Below are positions 1-10,313 of a DNA stretch of 36,232 nucleotides, piece by piece. The notes beneath the pieces were generated by a model that worked only from the letters and a program-made list of their open reading frames with translations, was not told the DNA's origin and made no database searches. This stretch comes from Lysobacteraceae bacterium UBA6001 (lineage in GTDB: Bacteria; Pseudomonadota; Gammaproteobacteria; Xanthomonadales; Xanthomonadaceae): positions 1 to 36,232 of the forward strand of contig DJAN01000288.1 of assembly GCA_002429615.1 (NCBI GenBank), read 5' to 3'. Position 1 is the stretch's first letter; each line of letters opens with the position of its first letter. The position numbers and the translations under genes were made by a program.

Positions 1-908
1 CCGCCGCCGCCGCGCAGGCCGCGCGCACGCCCGGTGCCCGCTTCATCGCCGGCGGCACCAATCTGCTCGACCTGATGAAGCTGCAGATCGAAGCGCCGGT
101 ACATCTGATCGACGTCAACGGCCTGGCGCTGGATCGCGTGGAGGATATGCCCGATGGCGGGCTGCGCATCGGCGCGCTGGTGCGCAACGCCGACCTCGCC
201 GCGCATCCGCGCGTGCGGCGCGATTACGCGCTGCTCTCGCGCGCGCTGTTGGCCGGTGCCTCGGCGCAGCTGCGCAATCGCGCCACCACCGCCGGCAACC
301 TGCTGCAGCGAACGCGCTGTCCGTACTTCTACGATCCACAGCAGGCCTGCAACAAACGCCTGCCCGGCAGCGGGTGTGCCGCGATGGGCGGCTTCAGCCG
401 CAACCTCGCGGTGGTGGGCGCCAGCGAACACTGCATCGCCACCCATCCCAGCGACATGGCGGTGGCCATGCGCGCGCTGGACGCGCAGGTCGAGACGGTG
501 CGCGGCGATGGCCGCACCCGGCAGATTCCGCTGGCGCAGTTCTATCGCGCGCCGGGCGACACGCCGCACCAGGAAACGGTGCTGGAACGTGGCGAACTCA
601 TCACGGGCGTCGTGCTGCCGCCGCCGCTGGGCGGGCATCACGTCTATCACAAGGTGCGCGACCGGGCGTCGTATGCGTTCGCCATCGTGTCGGTGGGCGT
701 GGTGGTGCGCGATGACGGCGCGCTGCGCGTGGCACTCGGTGGCGTGGCGCCCCAGCCCTGGCGGGTGGAGGCGGCCGAGCAGGGCCGTGATGCCCGTCGC
801 ATCGCCGCGCAACTGCTGGAGGGTGCACGCACCACGCCGCAGAATGCCTTCAAGCTGCCGCTGGTGGAACGCACGCTGGCCGCCGTACTCGACGAAGCGA
901 GGGCCTGA
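1..908 (+). CDS. paoB: Aldehyde oxidoreductase FAD-binding subunit PaoB (5' end cut by window)
   Basis: This is the FAD subunit of a xanthine-oxidase-family molybdenum enzyme; in the PaoABC complex it passes electrons between the Fe-S subunit and FAD. The frame is open from base 3, so the true start lies outside the window. About 301 residues are visible, against about 318 in E. coli PaoB, so little is missing. The N-terminal [11 protein letters not shown] stretch is the flavin-binding signature of this family, and [17 protein letters not shown] continues it. The cysteines in CPYFYDP, ACNK and GSGCAA fit the extra Fe-S cluster of PaoB-type subunits. It ends one base before the next start, so it is cotranscribed with paoC; a paoA gene is expected upstream. 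The family call is secure; the aldehyde specificity is inferred from the close fit to Pao subunits. Confidence 0.93.
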   Translation, partial: AAAAQAARTPGARFIAGGTNLLDLMKLQIEAPVHLIDVNGLALDRVEDMPDGGLRIGALVRNADLAAHPRVRRDYALLSRALLAGASAQLRNRATTAGNLLQRTRCPYFYDPQQACNKRLPGSGCAAMGGFSRNLAVVGASEHCIATHPSDMAVAMRALDAQVETVRGDGRTRQIPLAQFYRAPGDTPHQETVLERGELITGVVLPPPLGGHHVYHKVRDRASYAFAIVSVGVVVRDDGALRVALGGVAPQPWRVEAAEQGRDARRIAAQLLEGARTTPQNAFKLPLVERTLAAVLDEARA

Positions 909-909
909 G

Positions 910-3111
910 ATGAAATTCGATACCCCCGCCGGCACCAATCCCATCGACCGCCTGAAGGTGGTCGGCCAGCCGCTGGACCGCATCGACGGCCCGCGCAAGA
1001 CCACCGGCACCGCGCCGTATGCCTACGAGCAGCACGAGGCGGTGCCGGACGCGGTGTATGGCTATGTCCTCGGTGCCGGCATCGCCAAGGGCGCGATCCG
1101 CGGCATGGACCTGGCCGCCGCGCGCCAATCACCCGGCGTGCTCGGCATCGTCACCGCGCAGACCGCCGGCAAGCTTGGCAAGGGCAAGTTCAATACCGCC
1201 AACCTGCTCGGCGGTCCGCGCATCGAGCATTACCACCAGGCCATCGCGCTGGTGGTGGCCGGGACGTTCGAGCAGGCGCGCGCGGCCGCGCAGCGCATCA
1301 AGGTCGATTACCAGCGCGAAAACGGCGCCTTCGACCTGCACGCCGCCAAGGGCAGCGCGACCAAGCCCAAGGCCGACCAGGGCCCACCGGATACCGCCGT
1401 CGGTGATTTCGCCGGCGCCTTTGCCGCCGCGCCGGCCAAGTTCGACCAGACCTACACCACGCCCGACCAGGCACACGCGATGATGGAGCCGCATGCCTCC
1501 ATCGCACGCTGGGACGGCGACGCGCTCACGCTGTGGACGTCCAACCAGATGATCGACTGGGGCGTGGGCGATGTCGCCAGGACGCTGGGCATTCCCAAGG
1601 AGAAGGTGCGCCTGGTCTCGCCGTATATCGGCGGCGGCTTCGGCGGCAAGCTGTTCGTGCGCGCCGACGCGCTGCTGGCCGCGCTTGGGGCCAGGCAGGT
1701 GGGACGCCCGGTGAAGGTGATGCTGCCGCGCCCGCTGATGTTCAACAACACCACGCATCGACCGGCGACGATCCAGCGCATCCGCCTCGGCGCCACGCCG
1801 GATGGCCGCTTCCAGGCCATCGGCCATGAGAGCTGGTCGGGCGACCTGCCTGGCGGTGGACCGGAAACCGCGGTGAACCAGACCCGCCTGCTCTACGCCG
1901 GTGCCGACCGCATGACCGCCACGCGCCTGGCCGTGCTCGACCTGCCCGAAGGCAACGCGATGCGTGCACCCGGCGAGGCGCCCGGCCTGATGGCGCTGGA
2001 GATCGCGGTGGACGAGTTCGCCGAACAACTCGGCATCGATCCGATCGAACTGCGCATCCGCAACGACACCCAGGTCGATCCCGAGCATCCTTCGCGGCCG
2101 TTCTCGCAACGGCAGCTGGTGCGCTGCCTGCAGGACGGCGCCGAGCGCTTCGGCTGGGCCAGGCGCAACCCGAAGCCGGCGAGCACGCGTGAGGGCCGTT
2201 GGTGGATCGGACAGGGCGTGGCCGCCGCGTTCCGCAACAACCTGGTGATGGCCTCGGCCGCGCGCGTGGCGCTGGAAGCCGATGGCACGGTGCGGGTGGA
2301 GACCGACATGACCGACATCGGCACCGGCTCCTACACGATCATCGCGCAGACCGCCGCCGAGATGCTCGGCGTGCCGGTCTCGCGCGTGGACGTGCGGCTG
2401 GGCGATTCGCGCTTCCCTGTCTCGGCGGGCTCGGGCGGGCAGTGGGGTGGCAATAGCTCCACCGCCGGCGTGTACGCCGCCTGCGTGAAGCTGCGGCAGC
2501 TGCTGGCCGAGCGTGCCGGCATCGCGGCGGACACCGCTGATTTCAGCGATGGCCGCGTGCACGGTGGCGGCCGCGACGTCGCGCTGGAAGCGTTGGCCAA
2601 GCAGGGCCGTGTCGTGGCCGAAGATCGCATCGAATACGGTGACCTTGGCGAGAAGTTCCAGCAGTCCACCTTCGGCGCGCACTTCGTCGAAGTGGCGGTG
2701 GATGCGGCGACGGCCGAGATCCGCGTGCGGCGCATGCTGGCGGTGTGCGCGGCCGGGCGCATCCTCAATCCGAAATCGGCGCGCAGCCAGGTGATCGGCG
2801 CGATGACGATGGGCGTCGGCGCGGCCTTGATGGAGGAACTGGTGGTGGATCGCCGCCTGGGCTTCTTCGTCAACCACGACCTGGCCGGCTATGAGGTGCC
2901 GGTGCATGCGGATATCCCGCACCAGGAGGTCGTGTTCCTCGACGAGACCGACCCGGTGTCTTCACCGATGAAGGCCAAGGGCGTCGGCGAACTGGGCATC
3001 TGCGGTGTCGGTGCGGCGGTGGCCAACGCGATCCACCATGCCACCGGCGTGCGCGTGCGCGACTACCCGATCACCCTGGACAAGCTGCTGGCGAAAATGC
3101 CGGCAGCCTGA
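910..3111 (+). CDS. paoC: Aldehyde oxidoreductase molybdenum-binding subunit PaoC
   Basis: This is the catalytic molybdenum-cofactor subunit of a xanthine dehydrogenase-like enzyme that oxidises aldehydes to carboxylic acids. It has 733 residues, almost exactly the length of E. coli PaoC (732). The N-terminal a/b hammerhead (DRIDGPRKTTGTAPYAYE) is followed by the two cofactor-binding domains. Visible motifs are GGGFGGK, MRAPGEAPG, QWGGNSS and the C-terminal KGVGELGICG, whose glutamate (residue 694) is the expected catalytic base. The ATG sits two bases after the paoB stop. In related bacteria the cofactor is a cytosine dinucleotide form inserted by a PaoD chaperone, which is not in this window. 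Because of the high GC, long antisense frames run through it, but the protein match is unambiguous. Confidence 0.96.
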   Translation: MKFDTPAGTNPIDRLKVVGQPLDRIDGPRKTTGTAPYAYEQHEAVPDAVYGYVLGAGIAKGAIRGMDLAAARQSPGVLGIVTAQTAGKLGKGKFNTANLLGGPRIEHYHQAIALVVAGTFEQARAAAQRIKVDYQRENGAFDLHAAKGSATKPKADQGPPDTAVGDFAGAFAAAPAKFDQTYTTPDQAHAMMEPHASIARWDGDALTLWTSNQMIDWGVGDVARTLGIPKEKVRLVSPYIGGGFGGKLFVRADALLAALGARQVGRPVKVMLPRPLMFNNTTHRPATIQRIRLGATPDGRFQAIGHESWSGDLPGGGPETAVNQTRLLYAGADRMTATRLAVLDLPEGNAMRAPGEAPGLMALEIAVDEFAEQLGIDPIELRIRNDTQVDPEHPSRPFSQRQLVRCLQDGAERFGWARRNPKPASTREGRWWIGQGVAAAFRNNLVMASAARVALEADGTVRVETDMTDIGTGSYTIIAQTAAEMLGVPVSRVDVRLGDSRFPVSAGSGGQWGGNSSTAGVYAACVKLRQLLAERAGIAADTADFSDGRVHGGGRDVALEALAKQGRVVAEDRIEYGDLGEKFQQSTFGAHFVEVAVDAATAEIRVRRMLAVCAAGRILNPKSARSQVIGAMTMGVGAALMEELVVDRRLGFFVNHDLAGYEVPVHADIPHQEVVFLDETDPVSSPMKAKGVGELGICGVGAAVANAIHHATGVRVRDYPITLDKLLAKMPAA

Positions 3112-3125
3112 GGTTCGTATTCGCA

Positions 3126-3143
3126 GCCGGCTTCCCTGCCGGC
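3126..3143. terminator. Hairpin between convergent paoC and chemoreceptor genes
   Basis: The inverted repeat GCCGGC-TTCCCT-GCCGGC lies 15 bases after the paoC stop, in the gap between two convergent genes. No clear T-run follows, so termination activity is inferred from position only. Confidence 0.35.
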
Positions 3144-3295
3144 CGCGATCCCCGATGGGGTGGGAGCCCCCCCGGTCCTCCCGCACTTCCCTGTGCCGCA
3201 CATCCGTGTGCTTGCGACTTACGCCGACAACGTCCTGCCGTCGGCGATGTCGCCAGGCGCCTGTCGTCCCCTCCCGGACGCCAGGCGCAATGCTG

Positions 3296-5440
3296 TCAAG
3301 CCGCCGCGGCGACCGCGGCGCGGATCGCGCGGCGGATGTCCGGCTCGCTGGACAGGCGGAACATGCTCACCGCCTGGGTCAGCTCGCCCGCCTGTTCTTC
3401 CATCGCGCGCGCCGCGGCGGTGGCTTCCTCCACCAGCGCGGCGTTCTGCTGCGTCGTCTCGTCCATCTGGGTGACGGTCTGGTTGACCTGCTCGATACCG
3501 GCCGACTGTTCCTGCGAGGCGGCGGAGATCTCGGCCATGATGTCGGTCACGCGCCGCACCGAGGCGACGATCTCGCCCATGGTCGCGCCGGCCTTGTGCA
3601 CCAGCGCCGAGCCATCGGCGACCTTCTGCACCGAGTCGTCGATCAGGTGCTTGATCTCCTTGGCTGCATTGGCCGAGCGCTGCGCCAGCGTGCGCACCTC
3701 GCTGGCGACCACCGCGAAGCCGCGGCCCTGTTCGCCGGCGCGCGCCGCTTCCACCGCGGCATTGAGCGCCAGGATGTTGGTCTGGAACGAAATGCCGTCG
3801 ATGACCGAGATGATCTCGGCGATCTTCTTCGACGAGGCCTCGATGTCGCCCATCGTGGTGACCACCTGGCCGACCACGTCGCCGCCCTGCGAGGCCACCG
3901 TGGCCGCGCCCTGCGCGAGCTGGTTGGCCTGGCGCGCATGATCGGCGTTCTGCTTCACGGTGGAGGTCAGTTCCTCCATCGAGGCGGCGGTCTCTTCCAG
4001 GTTGGCGGCCTGCTGCTCGGTGCGGCGCGACAGGTCGCTGTTGCCCTGCGCGATTTCGCCGGCGGCCAGGTTGATGCTGCCGCTGGCGTTCTGGATGCGG
4101 CCGACGATGCTGGTCAGCTGGGTGACGGTGGCATTGGCGTCGTCGCGCATCTGCGCGAACACGCCGTGGAAGTCACCGTCCATGCGCTGGGTCAGGTCGC
4201 CATCGGCGATGCCGCGCAGCAGCGTCGACAAGGCCTGCAGGCTGCTCTCGGTGGTGCCCATCAAGCCGTTGAGGCTGCCGATCATCTCGCGGAAATCGTA
4301 CTGGTAGCGGCTCTCATCGCCCCGGCGCGAGAAGTCGCCCCGACCGGCGGCCTGGGTCAGCTGGCGGATCTCGCCGTTGATGTCCGACAGGCTGCGCTTG
4401 ACCGCATCCATCGCATTGGTGATCGCGGCCTTCTCGCCGGGCAGGCGGTCCATGTCCACCGACAGATCGCCGATCGCATAGTGCTGGATCACGTCCACCA
4501 CGCGCATCTTCACCCCGATGTGCTGGGCCACGCACACGTTGGCCTGGTGGACCATCTGCGCGTACTCGCCGGTAAACGCCTTCTCATCCATGCGGAAGCT
4601 GATCTCACCGATGTCGTGGCGATGGGTCAGCTCGCGCTGCTCGGCGATCAGCCGCTGCAGGGTACCGGTGACGCTTTGCAGGGCCTGGGCAAGCTCACCG
4701 ACTTCATCGCGGGTGGTGACGCGGATCTGGCGCGACAGGTCGCCTTCGGCAACGGCCTGCGCGGCGGCGGCGGCTTCGAGGATCGGACGGATCACCGAGC
4801 GGCGCAGCCAGAAGGTGAGCACGCCCACCAGCAGCAGCGCGGTGCCGATCATCAGGCTGCCGGCGAGCACCAGGGTGTGGCGAGCTTCCTGCGCCTTCGC
4901 TTCCAGCGCGGTGCCGGAGAGCTGCTGGCTGCGCGCGATCACCTGGCCGAGCGTGGCATCGAGCGGGCGATCCAGGCCGCGCACCAGCGCGTCACCCGTC
5001 TCGGCGTCGTAGTGGGCGGCCTCGAAGGCAGCCAGTGCGTCGTGGTACTTGGCGCCGAGCGTGCGGTGCTGTTCGCTGAACTGCTTGGCCAGCGCCTGAA
5101 TTTCCGCGTCGGCCGAGGCGCCGATGTGCGTAACCATCGCTTGCACCTCGGCGCCCTTCTCGTCGAAGGCGGCCAGGTGCTTGACCCGCAGCTCGGCGTC
5201 ATGGCCCCGCAGCAGCACGTTCTTCCATTCCTGCACCTGCATGCGGAATGCATCGCGCAGGTCTTCGGATTTGGAAAGCTGCTCCACTTCCGGCGGCAGG
5301 TCCTTGCCGAGGTTGGACCAGGCCGAGCCCAGTCCGATCACGCCACACGTAAGCACGATCGCCAGGCCGACGCCCAACGCACCGAGCAGCTTGGTCTGGA
5401 TACCGACGGACGATGATGAAGTGCGAATGGGAGCGCGCAT
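3296..5440 (-). CDS. Methyl-accepting chemotaxis protein
   Basis: This is an inner-membrane chemoreceptor that senses a periplasmic signal and controls the CheA kinase. The chosen start ([10 protein letters not shown]) gives 714 residues and puts the first membrane helix at about residues 16-38; a longer frame reaches 5713 but adds arginine-rich non-membrane sequence. A mostly helical periplasmic domain of about 150 residues contains [11 protein letters not shown] and resembles four-helix-bundle sensors. The second membrane helix is about 189-211, followed by a HAMP region (VIRPILEAA to [10 protein letters not shown]). The signalling hairpin tip is present ([20 protein letters not shown], then GRGFAVVA). 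The C-terminus is alanine/arginine-rich and lacks the NWETF-type tether for CheR/CheB. The ligand is unknown. It stands alone, convergent with paoC. Confidence 0.95.
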   Translation of the reverse strand: MRAPIRTSSSSVGIQTKLLGALGVGLAIVLTCGVIGLGSAWSNLGKDLPPEVEQLSKSEDLRDAFRMQVQEWKNVLLRGHDAELRVKHLAAFDEKGAEVQAMVTHIGASADAEIQALAKQFSEQHRTLGAKYHDALAAFEAAHYDAETGDALVRGLDRPLDATLGQVIARSQQLSGTALEAKAQEARHTLVLAGSLMIGTALLLVGVLTFWLRRSVIRPILEAAAAAQAVAEGDLSRQIRVTTRDEVGELAQALQSVTGTLQRLIAEQRELTHRHDIGEISFRMDEKAFTGEYAQMVHQANVCVAQHIGVKMRVVDVIQHYAIGDLSVDMDRLPGEKAAITNAMDAVKRSLSDINGEIRQLTQAAGRGDFSRRGDESRYQYDFREMIGSLNGLMGTTESSLQALSTLLRGIADGDLTQRMDGDFHGVFAQMRDDANATVTQLTSIVGRIQNASGSINLAAGEIAQGNSDLSRRTEQQAANLEETAASMEELTSTVKQNADHARQANQLAQGAATVASQGGDVVGQVVTTMGDIEASSKKIAEIISVIDGISFQTNILALNAAVEAARAGEQGRGFAVVASEVRTLAQRSANAAKEIKHLIDDSVQKVADGSALVHKAGATMGEIVASVRRVTDIMAEISAASQEQSAGIEQVNQTVTQMDETTQQNAALVEEATAAARAMEEQAGELTQAVSMFRLSSEPDIRRAIRAAVAAAA

Positions 5441-5602
5441 GGCAGGGCTCGTTTGGCTGGCAAGGTTTCCAGCTATCGGCGAACCGTGCATTGGCTTGAG
5501 ATGGGTTTGTGCATGAATGCGGACAATATGGCGGAAAACTGCGGGTTGATGCACAAAACCCCCGCAACAATCGATACGCGTTTTCGGCAAAACGGAACAG
5601 TT

Positions 5603-5640
5603 CATCGGGCGGCGGCACCTGCGGGTGTCGCCGCCCGATG
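5603..5640 (-). terminator. Strong hairpin after the aldo/keto reductase gene
   Basis: Twelve-base arms CATCGGGCGGCG and CGCCGCCCGATG enclose a 14-base loop that holds a smaller CACC/GGTG pairing. It begins five bases beyond the stop of the minus-strand reductase gene and ends well before the chemoreceptor start. Only a short broken T-run follows on the minus strand, so this is a probable, not a canonical, terminator. Confidence 0.6.
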
Positions 5641-5645
5641 TTCGT

Positions 5646-6695
5646 TTAGCTGGCGGACTCGCGGCCGATGCCCGAGGACACGCGCCAGATATCGACCTGG
5701 CCATCGCCGGCATGGCGGTCGATGGCGGTGCGCTCCTCGGCGCTGAAGTCCAGTCGCGCGACCGCGTTCAGCGAGTCGTCGAGCTGGGCGACGGTGCGCG
5801 CGCCGATCAGTGCCGAGGTCACCCGCGGATCACGCAGTACCCAGGCGATGGCCATCTGCGCCAACGACTGGCCGCGCGCGGCGGCGATGTCGTTCAGTGC
5901 GCGGATCCTGTCCAGGTTGTCGGCAGTGAGCATGCGTTGCTTGAGCGAGCCATCGCGGTGCGCGCGTGCATCATCCGGCACGCCCTTGAGGTATTTGTCG
6001 CTGAGCATGCCCTGGGCCAGCGGCGAGAACGCGATGCAGCCGACGCCGAGCGCGCCCAGCGTATCGAGCAGGCCGTGCTCGATATCGCGGTTAAGCATCG
6101 AGTAGTTCGGCTGGTGGATCAGCAGCGGCACGCCCTCGGCGCGCAGGATCGCTTCGGCCTGCAGCGTCAGCTCCGGCGAATACGACGAGATGCCCACGTA
6201 CAGCGCCTTGCCCTGGCGGTGCAGCTGCGCGAGCGCGCCCATGGTCTCTTCCAGCGGCGTGTCGGCATCCACGCGGTGCGAATAGAAGATGTCCACGTAG
6301 TCCAGCCCCATGCGGCGCAGGCTCTGCTCGCAGCTGGCCAGCACGTGCTTGCGCGAGCCGCTCGGGCCGCCATACGGGCCGGGCCACATGTCCCAGCCCG
6401 CCTTGGTGGAGATCACCAGCTCATCGCGGTGCGTGGCGAAGTCGCTGGCATACCAGCGGCCGAAATTCTCCTCCGCCGAGCCGTAGGGCGGGCCGTAGTT
6501 GTTGGCCAGGTCGAAATGGGTGACGCCGCGGTCGAAGGCGCGGCGCAGCATCGCCCGCCCGGTCTCGAACACGTCCACGCCACCGAAGTTCTGCCACAGG
6601 CCCAGCGACACCGCGGGCAGTACCAGCCCGCTGCGGCCGACGCGGCGATAGGGCATGCGTCCGTCATAGCGGGCGGGGTCGGCGATATAGGACAT
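5646..6695 (-). CDS. yghZ: Aldo/keto reductase, YghZ / L-glyceraldehyde-3-phosphate reductase type
   Basis: This is a cytoplasmic NADPH-dependent reductase of the AKR14/YghZ group, which reduces L-glyceraldehyde 3-phosphate and methylglyoxal-like aldehydes in E. coli. It has 349 residues, matching the family. The start [20 protein letters not shown] carries the family-specific MPYRR-GRSGL lead and LGLWQNFG. The catalytic tetrad is visible: D62 and Y67 in FDLANNYG, K98 in STKAG and H140 in YSHRVD. A C-terminal cofactor-binding region ([14 protein letters not shown]) is complete. It is monocistronic, with hairpins on both sides. The family is certain; the physiological substrate is inferred, though it fits the other carbonyl-detoxifying genes of the window. 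Confidence 0.93.
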   Translation of the reverse strand: MSYIADPARYDGRMPYRRVGRSGLVLPAVSLGLWQNFGGVDVFETGRAMLRRAFDRGVTHFDLANNYGPPYGSAEENFGRWYASDFATHRDELVISTKAGWDMWPGPYGGPSGSRKHVLASCEQSLRRMGLDYVDIFYSHRVDADTPLEETMGALAQLHRQGKALYVGISSYSPELTLQAEAILRAEGVPLLIHQPNYSMLNRDIEHGLLDTLGALGVGCIAFSPLAQGMLSDKYLKGVPDDARAHRDGSLKQRMLTADNLDRIRALNDIAAARGQSLAQMAIAWVLRDPRVTSALIGARTVAQLDDSLNAVARLDFSAEERTAIDRHAGDGQVDIWRVSSGIGRESAS

Positions 6696-6753
6696 GCGGT
6701 GCTCCAGCGATCGGGGGGCACTACTTTAGTGCCTGCGCGCATCACCGCGTGAT

Positions 6754-6781
6754 CCATCGCCCGGCGCTGCCCGGGCGATGG
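6754..6781 (-). terminator. Hairpin after the autotransporter gene
   Basis: Eleven-base arms CCATCGCCCGG and CCGGGCGATGG with a six-base loop start eight bases past the autotransporter stop codon (minus-strand transcription). There is no obvious T-run; the call rests on the stem and its position. Confidence 0.55.
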
Positions 6782-6788
6782 AGGGCGC

Positions 6789-9700
6789 TCACCAGTTCCA
6801 GCGCAGGCCGGCCTTGGCATCCCAGGCGTCGAAGTCGCGGTCGAAGCTCTTCTGGTAACCGAGATTGGCGTAGAGCGTGGTCGAGGCGCCCCACTGCCAG
6901 GTCATGCCGGCGTTGAGTTGCCACCACGTGCCCTTCAGGTCCGCCTCGAACGGCACATAGCCATCAGCCGACGAGAACTCGGTGATGGGTTGGCCGCGGA
7001 ATTCGTGCCAGCCATTGAGGCGCAGCCAGCCGGTGAACAGGCGCGGGATGCCTTCGTGGGTGGGCTCCAGCGTCCAGGTGTTGGCCCAGCGCAGGCCCAG
7101 GCGCGCGGCCAGCGAGTCCATGTCGCGGAAGCGCACGCTGGCGGCGGGGTCGCGGCTCTCGTCGCGGTTGATGCGCTGGTAGATCAGCTGCACCTGGGGT
7201 TCCAGCAGTTCGCGTTCGTCCTCGTGCATCAGCACCGGCCAGCCGCCTTCCAGCGAGGCCGCCCAGCCGAAGCTGTCGCGATCGAGCAGGATGCCGTTGC
7301 TGGAGCGCGACTTGGCCTTGCCCCAGGTGCCCTGCCAGACCGCGTCCAGGTACTGGCCTTCCTCGCCGTAGCGTGTCCAGTACAGGCCCAGCGAGGTCCC
7401 GCGCACTTCGTTGCGTCCAGCGAGGTTGCCGTCGTAGTTGACCACGTCGCTGCGTATGCGGCCCTGGCCGACGTAGGCGCCGGCGTGGTCACGCCTGCCA
7501 TCGTCGTGTTCCCCCGCGTACAGGTCGGCACCGGCCTGCACCGCGAGGATGTCGTAGTCGTAGCGTGGGCCGCCCTGGTCGTAGATGCCACGGCGGCTGC
7601 CTTCGACATCGCCGTTCTCGCCGATCACGCGCACCCACGCGCCGTTGAACCAAGAGTCTTCGCGCAGGTCCGAACGCGCGCGCAGTTGCTCCTGCTCGCC
7701 CACACGTTCGTGCAGGTTGCCCAGCGTGGCCCAGCCGTAGCGCAGTGCCATCGCCGGCAACGCGGTGTACAGCGAGACTTCGGCGCGGTAGTCCGGCGTC
7801 GGTTCGGGGCCGGGCTCGGGCGGATCCGGCGGCGTGGGCGGCGTGACCTCCGGCTCGGGCACCACCGGCGGCGGCTCCGGGTCCGGTCCGGGTTGCGGAT
7901 CGGGCGGGTCCGGTGGCGGTGGCGAAGGCGGGTCCGGAGGCGGAGGAGGCGGTGGAGGAGGCGGTGGTGGTGGAGGCGGGGGCGGCGGAGGAGGCGGAGG
8001 AGGCGGAGGAGGCGTTGGCGGCACCGGTGGGCAGATGTGCTCCGGCGCGCCCGGCGTGCTGCAGTCCAGCGTCGAGCGCAGGAACCATTCCTGCTCGCTG
8101 CCGGCGGAAGTGCCGCCGCGATACAGGTGGTAGTTGTAAGGGCCCGCCAGCAGCAGCTGGTTGTTGCTGAAGGTGCCGGGGTCGGTGGTGCCGCCGTTGA
8201 GCACGGCGACGACACGGATGCCGTCGCCCAGCGTCAGCGCACCCCCGCCGCCCGGGTTATGGATTTCCAGCGTGGTCTGCCCGGTGGCGCTGCCGCCGTC
8301 GATGATCAGCTGGTCGGTGGGGGAGTCATCCTCGGCCAGCCAGGTGTTCATCGCGATGACGCTGCCGGCGGTGCCGAGATACGACTGCGTGTAGAGGTGC
8401 TTGTAGACATCGTTGACCGGCGCGGTGAACTCGATGCGCCCCTGGTTGTCGACCAGGCCGGAGAGGTTGGAGATCTCCGGAATCGTCCACACGCTGCTCG
8501 CATCGAGAGTCGCGTTGCTCAGGTCCCAGGCCTGGCCCGTCCAGTGCGAATGGTCCAGCAGCGTGATGTTGGTGGTGGCGTTGGTCGCCCCGCCGGCCAT
8601 GCCGGTGAGCGTGCTGCGTGTGGCTACCAGCGTGGCCAGCGTGGGGTCGCCGGTGCTGTTCATCGCCCCGCCGAACAGCAGCGCCTGCGTGCCATCGACG
8701 GTGGTGTCGGTCAGCGTGGCGCTGAACGGTCCATACGCATAGAAGGCCGCGCCGCTGGCCTGCATCGAGCCGCCCTGCATGGTGAAGATGTTCTGGTAGC
8801 CGGGTGCCTGGTTCACCGCGTAGACGCCATCGGCGTTGCCGGTCGTGGTGATGGTGCTGTCGATCAGGTGGACTTCGTTGTTCCCGGTCACCTGCGTCGC
8901 GCTGCCGTAGTTCCACATGTAGAACGCCTCGTAGCCACCCTCGTTGCGGAAGGTGGTACCGGTGGCGTTGACAATGGCGCGGGCGTAGGTGGTGACGGTC
9001 GCCGATTGCGCGCCGGTGGTGGTGACGCTGTCGCCATCGAGATTGGCGATGCTGGTGGTGCCGTTCTGGCCCAGGTACAGGCCGTGGCCGGCGGTGGTGC
9101 TGTTGGTCCAGGTGGTGCCGCTGCTGTTGAGCGTGCCCCCCAGCACCAGCCCGGCGGCACGCCAGCTGGGCGCGCCGGCACCGCTGAAGATCGCGCCGGA
9201 CGCCATCGAGGTGGTCGGCGAGAAGATGTAGCGCTGGCCGTTGCGGGTGGAGGTGACGCCGATGCGGCTGGCGCCGCTGACGTTGACGGTCGAGTTGGGC
9301 TGCACCCAGATGCCGAGTCCCACCCCCGCACCCTGCACGACGAAATTCTCCACGCTGATCTGCCCGCCGTTCTGCGCCACCAGCCCGGTGCCCGATACGG
9401 TGCCGGCGGTGTCGTTGAAAGTGGCGGTGACGTTGCGCAGCACCGAATCGGTGGCCGCGCCATCGACGGTGACGCCCACCGAGTTGGCGCCGCTGAAGAT
9501 CAGCGAGATGGCTGCATTGGTGTCGATGTGGCCACCGCCATACAGATACATGCCCAGCGCGCCGTTGCCCTGGAAGGTGAGTGGCAGCGCACTGTTGACC
9601 ACGATGCGCGCACCGGTGCCCTGCACGCCGAGGCCGATGGGGTTGGCGGCCGCGCCGGCACGGCCGATATACAGGCGGTTGGTGCCGGACAGGGTCACCA

Positions 9701-10232
9701 GGCCGGTGCCATCCACGCCGATGCCGCTGCCTTGGGTGCCGCTGGTCAATGTCGGATCGTTGTAGCGGGTATTGCTGATGGTGATGCTGCCGGCGGTGGC
9801 TCCGGCCAGCAGGCCCACGCCGGTGATGGCGACGTTGCCGCCGGCGAGGGTGATGGCGCCGCCGTCGGCGAACATCGCCCGGCCCCCGGTGGTGCGCAGG
9901 TTGAGGCCATTGAGCGCGGTGATGCTGCCGTTGGTGGCATGCAGCGCGGCGCCATTGGCGGTCTGCACGGTGATCGGCCCGCTGGGCGCAGCCGCGGCCT
10001 GCATGTCGAGCGTGACGTTGCCGCCGTTGGCGCGCACGCCGTCGTTGGTGCCGGTGGTTGTCACCGTCGTATTGCCTACGACCAGAGTCTCGCCCGTGGT
10101 GGCGGTGACCGTCGACGTCAACGCGCCTGGGCCAGCCTGGGTCTGCGCATGCACGCGGGACAAGGGAAGCATCGCGATCTGGACGAGCGCCAGGGCGATG
10201 CCCGTGGACAACACGGTTTGCCGGTATCTCAT
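6789..10232 (-). CDS. Autotransporter with passenger repeats, polyproline linker and C-terminal beta-barrel
   Basis: This is a type Va secreted outer-membrane protein of 1147 residues. The start MRYRQTVLST follows a GGAG ribosome site and gives a Sec signal peptide cut near residue 29 (RVHA before QTQ). The passenger (about 30-730) is rich in G, T, N, S and A, with repeated short strands such as NTTVTTTG and ALNGLNLRTTGG, as expected for a pertactin-like beta-helix. Residues about 730-812 form a proline-rich linker with 26 consecutive prolines, followed by PDPP/PEPE repeats. From about residue 819 (LYTALPAMALRYG) to the terminal RWNW there is an autotransporter beta-barrel ending in an aromatic residue, as the Bam machinery requires. 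No protease triad is evident, so an adhesin or structural passenger is more likely. A LysR gene lies directly upstream on the same strand. Confidence 0.93.
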   Translation of the reverse strand: MRYRQTVLSTGIALALVQIAMLPLSRVHAQTQAGPGALTSTVTATTGETLVVGNTTVTTTGTNDGVRANGGNVTLDMQAAAAPSGPITVQTANGAALHATNGSITALNGLNLRTTGGRAMFADGGAITLAGGNVAITGVGLLAGATAGSITISNTRYNDPTLTSGTQGSGIGVDGTGLVTLSGTNRLYIGRAGAAANPIGLGVQGTGARIVVNSALPLTFQGNGALGMYLYGGGHIDTNAAISLIFSGANSVGVTVDGAATDSVLRNVTATFNDTAGTVSGTGLVAQNGGQISVENFVVQGAGVGLGIWVQPNSTVNVSGASRIGVTSTRNGQRYIFSPTTSMASGAIFSGAGAPSWRAAGLVLGGTLNSSGTTWTNSTTAGHGLYLGQNGTTSIANLDGDSVTTTGAQSATVTTYARAIVNATGTTFRNEGGYEAFYMWNYGSATQVTGNNEVHLIDSTITTTGNADGVYAVNQAPGYQNIFTMQGGSMQASGAAFYAYGPFSATLTDTTVDGTQALLFGGAMNSTGDPTLATLVATRSTLTGMAGGATNATTNITLLDHSHWTGQAWDLSNATLDASSVWTIPEISNLSGLVDNQGRIEFTAPVNDVYKHLYTQSYLGTAGSVIAMNTWLAEDDSPTDQLIIDGGSATGQTTLEIHNPGGGGALTLGDGIRVVAVLNGGTTDPGTFSNNQLLLAGPYNYHLYRGGTSAGSEQEWFLRSTLDCSTPGAPEHICPPVPPTPPPPPPPPPPPPPPPPPPPPPPPPPPDPPSPPPPDPPDPQPGPDPEPPPVVPEPEVTPPTPPDPPEPGPEPTPDYRAEVSLYTALPAMALRYGWATLGNLHERVGEQEQLRARSDLREDSWFNGAWVRVIGENGDVEGSRRGIYDQGGPRYDYDILAVQAGADLYAGEHDDGRRDHAGAYVGQGRIRSDVVNYDGNLAGRNEVRGTSLGLYWTRYGEEGQYLDAVWQGTWGKAKSRSSNGILLDRDSFGWAASLEGGWPVLMHEDERELLEPQVQLIYQRINRDESRDPAASVRFRDMDSLAARLGLRWANTWTLEPTHEGIPRLFTGWLRLNGWHEFRGQPITEFSSADGYVPFEADLKGTWWQLNAGMTWQWGASTTLYANLGYQKSFDRDFDAWDAKAGLRWNW

Positions 10233-10313
10233 CGCAGCGCTCCATCGCTGGTGCTGGCTTGCGACGTTGGGCGCCTTGAAACGGCACCTCAACCGAGCAT
10301 GTACCGGAATTGC

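Noticed and set aside
154..3111. Single 985-codon frame covering the paoB region and paoC
   Set aside because: The first 250 codons are a shadow of paoB in another frame; the real paoC start is the ATG at 910 directly after the paoB stop.
5441..5713. N-terminal extension of the chemoreceptor
   Set aside because: The extra 91 residues are basic, cysteine-containing and non-membrane, and overlap the hairpin and the end of the reductase gene; the start at 5440 gives the expected short cytoplasmic tail before the first membrane helix.
7834..8133. Glycine-rich frame resembling a PE-PGRS or glycine-rich protein
   Set aside because: It is the antisense reading of the polyproline linker of the autotransporter.
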